Below the pieces are notes generated by a model. The model ran no database searches. It saw nothing but the letters and a program-made list of their open reading frames with translations, and had not been told where the DNA came from. A stretch of 44,561 nt of DNA, taken from NCBI GenBank assembly GCA_039182125.1, contig JBCDCH010000030.1, positions 1-44,561 of the forward strand, given 5' to 3'. Below, piece after piece: positions 8,614 through 16,300 of the stretch. The DNA is from Planctomycetota bacterium. Its GTDB lineage: Bacteria > Planctomycetota > Phycisphaerae > Tepidisphaerales > Tepidisphaeraceae. The position numbers and the translations under genes were made by a program. The first letter of the stretch is position 1. Every line of letters starts with the position of its first letter.

Positions 8614-9978
8614 ATGAACGACGAACTGACGAAGTGGCACTGGGAACAACAGCCCGAAGCGGCGAACCTCCTCGCAGGTTGGCTGGATGATGCCTGTTCG
8701 AAAAACGCTTGGCTCAAGGACTTTGGCGAGCGGCTCTACGCGACTAGTGGCAACCGTCTGGGCGACCTCGTTGAAATGTGGATCGTGCCGGATAACGAGG
8801 AGAATCGCGGTGATCTGGGGCGCGTCGGTTACGTCGAGCAGGACGTGCCGGCCGACGGGCCGATCTTCCACCATCCCGGCGGCATGTTTCCGCGCGTCAT
8901 GCTCGCGCCACACCACGAGACCGACCTCGGTATCAAGGTCGAGTCTTGTGCCGACTTCGCCGTTGCCCATGGGCTGACATCGGCGATTCACGGCAAGCCG
9001 GGGCAGTTGGTCCGTTATGTCGCGGCGGCCAAGGAGAACGGGCTCAACGTCTACGGCATCGAGCGGCGCGGAACCCTCGTCGCCGACTGCGCGAAGCTCG
9101 ACTCACCGAGCGTCGCCGACCAAGCCGAGGTGCTCGAAGCGTTTCGGACTCGGCCGCGCAAGTTCGACGACGAAGTCGCCGGCTTCGAACAGATGGCGAC
9201 GCTTATCGACAATGCTGTCGACAAGGTTGGGCGGGACGTGGCTTGCGAGCTGTGGTTCGCTGCCGAACGCGATTACTGGCAACGCCGCAATCGTGCTGCT
9301 CGTTGGCAGTACGCCCGCCAGGATGCGCTCGGCGTCGGATGGGCCAACCACGACCACCATACCTATCGCTCGTCACGCAAGCACTTCCATCGTCTCGTTG
9401 CGCTCTGGGAGAAGCTCGGCTTCCACTGCCGCGAACGCTTCTACCCCGGCCCTGAAGCTGGCTGGGGGGCGCAGGTCATGGAGCAACCGGTGTGCGGGAT
9501 CGTCACGTTCAACGACGTCGACATCTCGCCCGACGAACTGCTCACCGACTTCGCCCACGAGCCGATGGAAGAACGCGACGAGCTCGCGACCGTCGGACTC
9601 TGGTGCGGCCTCCACGGCGAGTCCGTCCTCCAGGCGGGTATGCACCACCTCGAATGCACGTTCGACTTCGTTGCGTTGCGTGATCAGATGGCCGACGACG
9701 GCATCAAGACGATGCGTGCGTTCAGCGACTTCGATTATCTCAAGCAAGCATTCACCGAGGGCGAGCGTTGGCCCGTTGCCGAGGATCGCATCGCAGCGCT
9801 GCTCGACGCCGGCAAGATCGACGCCGCCCAGGCCGATGAGTTCCGCAACAACGGAGCGATCGGCAGCCACCTCGAAAACCTCGAACGCAACAACGGCTTC
9901 AAGGGCTTCAACCAAACTGGTGTAACGCAGGTTATCAAGGAAACCGACCCCCGCCGTCAGAAGCTCGCGGGGGTGTGA
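8614..9978 (+). CDS. Unrecognised 454-residue protein with VOC-like motifs, divergent from lysine-catabolic genes
   Basis: I do not recognise a named family. The protein is soluble, 454 residues, with no signal peptide. It appears to have two halves, each with a pattern like vicinal-oxygen-chelate (glyoxalase-type) modules. The first half has a histidine pair at 100-101 and a KVES strand with Glu109 or Glu110. The second has HDHHTYRS at 246-253 leading a helix that ends in LGF, then VMEQP with Glu290, and HHLECTFDF at 344-352. These could supply iron or other metal ligands. The C-terminus ends in a conserved-looking FNQTGVTQVIKETDP. Its start is supported by GGAG 8 bases upstream. The divergent arrangement with a lysine 6-dehydrogenase/ALDH7 operon suggests, by inference only, a role in lysine or 2-oxoadipate breakdown, where a VOC-fold oxygenase (HglS) is known elsewhere. 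Confidence 0.8.
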   Translation: MNDELTKWHWEQQPEAANLLAGWLDDACSKNAWLKDFGERLYATSGNRLGDLVEMWIVPDNEENRGDLGRVGYVEQDVPADGPIFHHPGGMFPRVMLAPHHETDLGIKVESCADFAVAHGLTSAIHGKPGQLVRYVAAAKENGLNVYGIERRGTLVADCAKLDSPSVADQAEVLEAFRTRPRKFDDEVAGFEQMATLIDNAVDKVGRDVACELWFAAERDYWQRRNRAARWQYARQDALGVGWANHDHHTYRSSRKHFHRLVALWEKLGFHCRERFYPGPEAGWGAQVMEQPVCGIVTFNDVDISPDELLTDFAHEPMEERDELATVGLWCGLHGESVLQAGMHHLECTFDFVALRDQMADDGIKTMRAFSDFDYLKQAFTEGERWPVAEDRIAALLDAGKIDAAQADEFRNNGAIGSHLENLERNNGFKGFNQTGVTQVIKETDPRRQKLAGV

Positions 9979-9996
9979 GTCGCGTACCATGTCGAC

Positions 9997-10749
9997 GTGC
10001 GGCTTTTGACTTACAACATTCTCGATGGCGGCGTTGGGCGGGCGGATCCGTTGGCCGAGGTGATGCTGGCAAATGATCCGGACGTGGTCGCGCTCATCGA
10101 GGCCGAGGATGACGAACAGGTTCGGCGGATCGCCACGCGTTTGTCGATGGACGTCGTACCCGCGCCAGGGCGGTCCCGGCAATGTGTTTTACTTTCGCGG
10201 TTGCCGGTGACATCGTCGGTGAATCACGGGCTTGCGTCGGACGGACCTAGGTCGTGTGTCGAGTGTGAGGTAAACGGGCTGCCGATCGCCGTGGTTCATT
10301 TGCACCCGCATCGCCCCCGGCACGACGAAGACCAGCGATTGCGTGAGATCGGCTTTGTCCTCGGCAAGCTCGAACGCCACCGCGTCGCCGGTCGGCCGCA
10401 CGTGATCATGGGTGACTTCAACTCGGTTTCGCCGCTGCAACACGTCGAGGAATCGAAGCTTCGCCCCGGTGATCTGCACGGGTTGCGGGAGAATGAGAAC
10501 ACGTTTCCGCGCGACGTCGTTCAGACAATGCTCGACAGTTACTACGTCGACGTCTTCGCCGAGTTGAACCCGAAGACCGTTGCGAATGCCGGTACGCTCG
10601 ACACGATTCATGCGGGGTTGCGGGTGGACTACGTCTTTGCGTGGGGGTTCCCGCCCGAAGCGCTGCTTGATGCGAAGATCGAGACCGACCGCTTGGCGAA
10701 GTACGCGAGCGATCACTATCCGGTAGTCGCGGAGCTCAAGTGGCCGTAG
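9997..10749 (+). CDS. Endonuclease/exonuclease/phosphatase (EEP) family protein
   Basis: A 250-residue protein of the DNase I/exonuclease III-like EEP fold. Motifs include the N-terminal RLLTYNILDGG with Asn7, a glutamate around residue 35 (LIEAED), VVHLHPHRPR, MGDFNSVSP at about 139-147 and the terminal SDHYPVVAEL with Asp and His. The family hydrolyses phosphodiesters in nucleic acids or phosphate esters in lipids and CCR4-like substrates; which one applies here is unknown. The start is GTG at 9997 because the nearby ATG at 9989 is out of frame and the GTG opens straight into the first motif. The next gene starts inside its last codons (10-base overlap), indicating a shared transcript. Confidence 0.9.
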   Translation: MRLLTYNILDGGVGRADPLAEVMLANDPDVVALIEAEDDEQVRRIATRLSMDVVPAPGRSRQCVLLSRLPVTSSVNHGLASDGPRSCVECEVNGLPIAVVHLHPHRPRHDEDQRLREIGFVLGKLERHRVAGRPHVIMGDFNSVSPLQHVEESKLRPGDLHGLRENENTFPRDVVQTMLDSYYVDVFAELNPKTVANAGTLDTIHAGLRVDYVFAWGFPPEALLDAKIETDRLAKYASDHYPVVAELKWP

Positions 10750-11687
10750 ACGACCGGTCGGACCCATTGCTGAGTTGGCGGCGATTCGCCGATGCGCTCA
10801 AGCGTCGGCCGTGGGTGTTGCGCGTGGCGGATCGGCTCGGGCGTGGACGGGGACGTATCAGGCCTTTGGGCGGGTGGTGGCCGCCGCCCGCGCCGCCGAA
10901 TCGGCCAGACCTGAACGCGTTTCTCACTGCCGACTTCGCGGCGTGCTGGCTCGGACATGCGACACTGCTCTACCGCGTTGCCGGCAAGACGATCCTGGTC
11001 GATCCCGTCCTCGGCACGCGTGTCGGGATGGACCTTGGCTTTACCACGCTCGGGCCGCGGCGTCGCCAGCGATCGGCGTTGTCGATCGGGCAACTGCCAC
11101 CGATCGACCTCCTCGTCGTGACCCACGCACACTTCGATCACCTCGATCGGCCGACGCTGCATCGTCTTCCGCGAGACGTCGATGTCGTGACCGCGCCGGG
11201 CGTGGGCGATTTGCTGGATGATCTGGGCTTTCGAAGTGTCGCTGAGATCGCGGCCGGCGAGTCGAGTGTTTTTGCCGGTGTCGAGGTGCGCGGCGTGCAG
11301 ACAAATCACTGGGGGCCGCGCGTCTTCTTCGACGACCATCGCGGGTACGTCGGGTTCATTTTCGAAGCCGATGGTCGGCGTGTTCTGCACACGGGTGACA
11401 CGGCCGACACCGATGCGTTTGACGATCTTGGTCCGTTCGATCTCGCCGCGTTCGGCATCGGTGCGTACGACCCGTACGTCGCGGCCCATGCCACGCCGGA
11501 GCAGGTGTGGCGCATGTTCACTTCGACGGGATCGGAGCGGCTCATTGCGTACCACCACACGACGTTCAAGCTGAGCCGGGAGCCGATGGATGAGCCGTTG
11601 CGTCGACTGCGTGCAGCGGCGGGAGATCAGGCCGATCGGGTGGTGATCTCCGAAGTCGGCGAGACGTGGTTACCGGCCACGCGTTGA
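10740..11687 (+). CDS. MBL-fold metallohydrolase, NAPE-PLD/UlaG-like
   Basis: A 315-residue metallo-beta-lactamase-fold hydrolase. The metal motif THAHFDHLD lies at 128-136, followed by a ligand His at about 190 (TNHWG), HTGD at 217-220 and a final YHHTTF. The N-terminal proline-rich segment (WWPPPAPP) and WLGHAT at 70-75 resemble the N-acyl-phosphatidylethanolamine phospholipase D/UlaG-like subfamily, so phospholipid or lactone hydrolysis is possible. GTG at 10740 overlaps the EEP stop by 10 bases. The 3' end overlaps the convergent SpoIIE-type phosphatase gene by about 60 bases, giving antisense mRNA tails. Confidence 0.9.
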   Translation: MAVDDRSDPLLSWRRFADALKRRPWVLRVADRLGRGRGRIRPLGGWWPPPAPPNRPDLNAFLTADFAACWLGHATLLYRVAGKTILVDPVLGTRVGMDLGFTTLGPRRRQRSALSIGQLPPIDLLVVTHAHFDHLDRPTLHRLPRDVDVVTAPGVGDLLDDLGFRSVAEIAAGESSVFAGVEVRGVQTNHWGPRVFFDDHRGYVGFIFEADGRRVLHTGDTADTDAFDDLGPFDLAAFGIGAYDPYVAAHATPEQVWRMFTSTGSERLIAYHHTTFKLSREPMDEPLRRLRAAAGDQADRVVISEVGETWLPATR

Positions 11688-13219
11688 AGGGAGCATGCTT
11701 CGTCGGAGAAGTGGCGTTGGATGCAGACCACGGTCAAGTCATCACTGAGCGGCGTGCCGGCGCGATGGTTGGCGATCTCGGTGACGAGGTCGTCGATGGT
11801 CTGCTCGGCGGTGGAGAGGCGGTTGTTGAGAAAGTTGTGGAGTCGGTGGTCGCCATACAGCTCGCGCTCGGCGTTGGACGCTTCGGTGACGCCGTCGGAC
11901 GCGAGCAACACCGAGTCGCCCGCGTCGAGATGAAGCGTGGTTGCGAGGTCGTCGTTGTTGAACCACGGCACGCCGACGGGCGTGCGATGGGCCACGAGCG
12001 GTTTGATGCTCCCCGGCTTGACGCAGACGGCCGGGCCATGGCCAGCGTTGCAATAGACGAATCGCCCGTCGGCGTGGAGCACGCCATAGAGCAGGGTGAT
12101 GAAGCGACCGCCCCGCAGGTCGCCCTTGACCAGTTCGTCGAGCTTCGTGACCAGCTCGTCGGGTTCTTCGACCACCTCGGCAAGCGCGCGGAGCGAGCCG
12201 CGGGCGGCGGACATCAAGAGCGAGGGTCCGAGCCCGTGGCCGGTGACGTCGCCGATCACCACCCCGACGCGATCGCCGGGCAACACGAACGCGTCGTAGT
12301 AGTCGCCGGCCGTCGCGTCACACGCGATACTCCGGCCGGCCAAGTGCCAGCCGTGCGCGTCGGGCATCGTGTCGGGCGTCAGGTCCGAGTGGACGCTCGA
12401 AGCGACCTGTAGTTGATGGGCGAGCTCGTCGAGGGATTCGCCCAGATCTTCGTACTCGTCGCCGGTGGTGACGCCGGTGCGCTTGTCGAACCTTTTGGCG
12501 GCGATCGCGAGCACGGTCTGGTGTATTTTCTCGATGGGCCCGGTCACCGTTCGCCGCAGGAAGATCCATGAGCCGAGTGCGGCAATCAGCAGTGCGGTCG
12601 AGCCGTTTTTGATCACGCTCGACGTGACGACGTCTGCTCGTGAGAGATACTCCTCGGCGTTGCGGTCGACTTCGAGAATGCCGACGATTTCTCCGGCGGA
12701 GTTGTAAATCGGTGCGTATGCGCTGATCCAGGTGCCGTTGTTGTCGGAGTAGATGGGGCGGTCGGCGACGGCGCCTTGCTCGAAGACCGTTCGCATGATG
12801 CTGGACAAATCGTACAGGTCGCCGGTGAACGGCTTTGGGTGGGTCATCACGCCGAAGTGGGCGACGAATCGATTTTCGGGCGAGCGGTAGAACGTGTAGA
12901 TGTGTTCGGCCGGGAGACCGTTGCGGTCGCGCACGGCCATGAGCTGCTCTTTGATGATTTGGAAGCCGGGCGTGTCGGACCCGTTACCGTTGGCGAGTTG
13001 GGCGGCGACGACCTGTTCATGGGCGTCGCCGTTGATGGTCAGCGCGGCGGTACCGGCGATCGCGCGCAACTCCGACCGAAGGTCTTCCTCGATCTGGCGC
13101 CGCATGGCACTGTTCAGCGGCACGGCAACCAGCAGCGTCAGCCCGAGCAGCACGACCGTGAAGCCGAGCAACAGCTTGAATGCGAGGCGGCGATAAAAGG
13201 GCGGGCGATCCGACCGCAT
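11627..13219 (-). CDS. Membrane-bound SpoIIE/PP2C-type serine phosphatase with HAMP domain
   Basis: A 530-residue signalling protein. Residues about 12-34 and 207-225 are membrane helices flanking an extracytoplasmic sensor domain (35-206) of CACHE/PAS type. A HAMP linker follows (about 223-275). The C-terminal SpoIIE domain shows GDYYDAF with Asp306, IGDVTGHG with Asp324, NAGHGPA and LASDGVTEASN, the metal-binding residues of PP2C phosphatases. It probably dephosphorylates an anti-sigma-factor antagonist in response to an external signal; no such partner gene is adjacent. The start at 13219 is chosen over the upstream in-frame ATG at 13417 because it begins just before the first helix and avoids overlap with the next gene. 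Confidence 0.92.
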   Translation of the reverse strand: MRSDRPPFYRRLAFKLLLGFTVVLLGLTLLVAVPLNSAMRRQIEEDLRSELRAIAGTAALTINGDAHEQVVAAQLANGNGSDTPGFQIIKEQLMAVRDRNGLPAEHIYTFYRSPENRFVAHFGVMTHPKPFTGDLYDLSSIMRTVFEQGAVADRPIYSDNNGTWISAYAPIYNSAGEIVGILEVDRNAEEYLSRADVVTSSVIKNGSTALLIAALGSWIFLRRTVTGPIEKIHQTVLAIAAKRFDKRTGVTTGDEYEDLGESLDELAHQLQVASSVHSDLTPDTMPDAHGWHLAGRSIACDATAGDYYDAFVLPGDRVGVVIGDVTGHGLGPSLLMSAARGSLRALAEVVEEPDELVTKLDELVKGDLRGGRFITLLYGVLHADGRFVYCNAGHGPAVCVKPGSIKPLVAHRTPVGVPWFNNDDLATTLHLDAGDSVLLASDGVTEASNAERELYGDHRLHNFLNNRLSTAEQTIDDLVTEIANHRAGTPLSDDLTVVCIQRHFSDEACSLQRVAGNHVSPTSEITTRSA

Positions 13220-13296
13220 GCGTCTCAGTATGCTGGATCGTCGCGGAAGATGCACGGTAAGAAGTCGCGCAAAGTGTCTATGCCTTTCGGCCGATG

Positions 13297-13346
13297 CCGC
13301 AACACGACAAGCCCAGCCGTAAACGGCGGAGCTTGTCACGTTGCGG
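13297..13346. other. Long imperfect hairpin between the PA14 gene and the phosphatase gene
   Basis: Arms 13297-13312 and 13331-13346 pair over 16 positions with a central 2-base mismatch. The 18-base loop holds a second small hairpin (GCCGT/ACGGC, 13316-13327). It lies 12 bases past the stop of the giant minus-strand gene and 77 bases before the phosphatase start. There is no T-run on either side, so if it ends transcription it is not a classic intrinsic terminator; it could instead protect the mRNA 3' end. Confidence 0.6.
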
Positions 13347-13358
13347 GTGAACGTCGAA

Positions 13359-16300
13359 TCAACTCTCGAAACCGAGTCGGCGGATTCTGCCGTTGATGTC
13401 GACGACGTAGATCGCACCGTCGATGCCCTGATCCATCATGACCAGTCGTCCTTCGGGATCAGTCAGCGATTCGATGCTGTTCACAGAGCCGTCGGGGTTG
13501 AGGATCATCGCTCGGACGTCGTTGCGGCCATAGTCGGTGAAGAAGAAGGCGTTTTCGTACAGGTCGGGGTAGTAGTTGGTTTCCCCGGTGTAGAAGTCGC
13601 CGGCCGTGACCGCGACCGCACCGTCGGCACCGCCGTGTCGTCCAGACCAGAGCGGGACGATAGCGGAGTTGTTGAGATAGAACTCCTGGGCGGCGGGCAG
13701 ATCACGGTAGCCGCGCGTCGGGTCATTGCCCGAGTCGGCCCCCTCGTACCACGGCCAGCCGAAGTTCTCGCCGCCGCCGTCAGAGAAGTCGACGACGTTG
13801 ATCTCTTCCCACGTACCCCAGCCGACATCGCCTAGGAAGATGTCGTTGGTCTCGGGGTGGATCGCCATGCGATAGGGGTTCCGCAGGCCCAGGGCGAAGA
13901 CCTTGGAGCGATTGGAGTCGAGATCGCCGTCGAAGAACGGGTTGTCCGCGAAGCCGCGGCCGGTGAGCGGGTCAACGCGTAGCAGCTTGCCGGAGAGGTT
14001 GTCCAGGTCCTGGACACGCTCGGACCGCGGGTCGACCGCGCCGTAGCTGGTCCCGTCGCCGTTGGAAATGTAGAGCGCGCCGTCGGTGCCGAAGCGGAGT
14101 GCGCCAATGGAGTGCGACTGGCTATCGGTGCCGAGGAAGTCCTGAACCCAGGTGCCGTCAGGGTTCTGGCCCGAGGGCGGCAGGTCGAAGTTCTGGGTCG
14201 AGTCGAGATCGGGTCGGGTGACGTGCTCCCAGGTGGAGTTCTTGCCGACGATGACCTCGCCCGAGCCGGCCTCGGCGATTTCGAAGCCGCTCTCGGCGGT
14301 GGCGGTGAGCTTGACCACGCGGGACGGCCGGTTGCCGCGCTCGTCGCGCCCGGCCAGGCCGAGCGTGTTGCCGTTGGCCTCCGGCGGGTCGTAGGTGTAG
14401 GCCGCGTAGACGTACGGCTGTTGCGGGAAGTCCGGATGGACTGCGAAGCCGATCAGCCCACGGTCGCGGACGTTGTTCACGTCGTCCCGCAGGTCGGCGA
14501 ACTGGGTGACCTGCCCGTCCTTGAAGAGCTTGATGATGCCTGACTTTTCGGCGATGAACATCCAGCCGTCGGACGTGTGATCGATCGCGGTCGGCTGGGT
14601 GAGGCCGGTGACGTAGTCTTCGAGCACGAAGTCGCCAGCGGTCGGGGCCGGGGGCGTTTCGGCGGGGTAGAGCTGGGTCGAGGGAATCACTTCCAGCGGG
14701 GTGTTGGGGCCTTGCCACAGCAGGCGCATTGCCGACTGGCCGCCGGCCTCGTAGTACTCGACGCGGATGTCATACTTCACGCCGGCCTCGAGGCTGATCT
14801 GGCCCTGGTGTGCGGTGTACGCCTGGTCGACCCACTGATTGATGATGAGGTTACCGTCGACCCAGAGCCGGACGCCGTCGTCGGACTCGGTGCGGAAGGT
14901 CCAAGTACCAGTGGTGCGTGGCTCGACCTGACCGTCCCAGCGGATGCTGAAGTCGTTCACGCCCATCGTCGGCACGGGCGCCTCGATGCCAAAGTCGAAG
15001 TCGATGGTTTCATCGACGCGGAGCACCTTGCGGCGGGTGAAGTCGCGGTTGTCGAAGTACTGTCCGAGCAGGCCGGTGCCGGTGCCGATGGGCGTGCCGT
15101 TGCTGCCGGAGTAGAGCTGCGACTGCGGGACGACTTCCTTCGATTGGCTGCTGCTGGACCACGAAAGGCTGGCCGATGCCCAGCCGGTGTTCTCACGGAA
15201 GCGCAGCTCGATGGGGACTTGCTGACCTTCGACGAGCGTGATTTGTCCGGTGTACTCGGGTGCGGGTGTCCAACTCGGGACGTCGATGATTTTGACGCCG
15301 TCGACGAACAGCTCGGCCGCGTCGTCGACGCTCAGGTGGAAGGTGTACGTCTCGCCGTAGCGCGGCTCGATGAAGCCGGACCAGACGACGCTGAAGTTGT
15401 CAGCAGGAATGTCGGCCCGCGGACTGCCGTCCTGCCAGCCGAAGTCGATACGCTGGTCCACGCGCTCGAAGACGTCGTTGGTGAACGTGTTGTCGTCGAA
15501 GTAAGTGCCGAGAAGCCCGTCGCCGCTGCCGCTGGCCGGAGGCTCGGGGGCGTCGACGCTGTACAGCTGTGACTGCGGAACGATTTGCTTCGGCTGCGAG
15601 GCGGAAGACCAGAACAAGCGTGCCTGTGCCCAGCCGCCGCCCTCATTGTAGTCGAGGCTGATGTCGTACCGCTGACCGGCTTCGAGGGTGATCGTGCCGA
15701 TGTACTCGGTCGCGGGCGTCCACTCGGGCTGGTCGATGAGCGTCTGGCCGTTGACCTTGAGCGTGACGCCGTCGTCGGCTTGGACGTGGAAGGTGTATTC
15801 CTCGGTGTAGAGCGGCTCGATCTGGCCCAGCCAGCGGACGCTGAACTGGTCAACGCCGACGCGGCTGTCGGGGCCGCCGGCCTGCCACTCGAAGTCGACC
15901 GTGGCGTCGATCCGCTCGAACTGCAGATCGGAGAACGTCTGACCGTCGTAGTACAGGCCACGCAAGCCGTCGCCAGTGCCGGAGGTCGGCGGAGCGTCGG
16001 GGGTGAAGAGCTGGCTGCGCGGCACGATCTCCTTGGCCTGGCGTGCGCTGCTCCACGAGAGCTTCGCCTTCGCCCAGCCGCTGCCCTCGATGAACTCCAT
16101 GCGCAGGTCGTACTCTTGGCCGGCCTGGAGGTTGATGGTGCCGGTGTACTCGTCGGCCGCGGTCCACGAGGGTTGATTGATCAGCAACTGCCCGTCGACC
16201 CAGAGCCGCACACCATCGTCGGCCTCGGCGTGGAACGTGTAGGTTTCGGTGTAGAGTGGCTTGACCGTGCCGGTCCATCGGACGCTGAAGTTGTCCTCGT

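Noticed and set aside
13220-13417. Longer start for the SpoIIE-type phosphatase
   Set aside because: It would overlap the PA14 gene and adds a Ser/Arg-rich tail without homology signs; the ATG at 13219 fits the first membrane helix.
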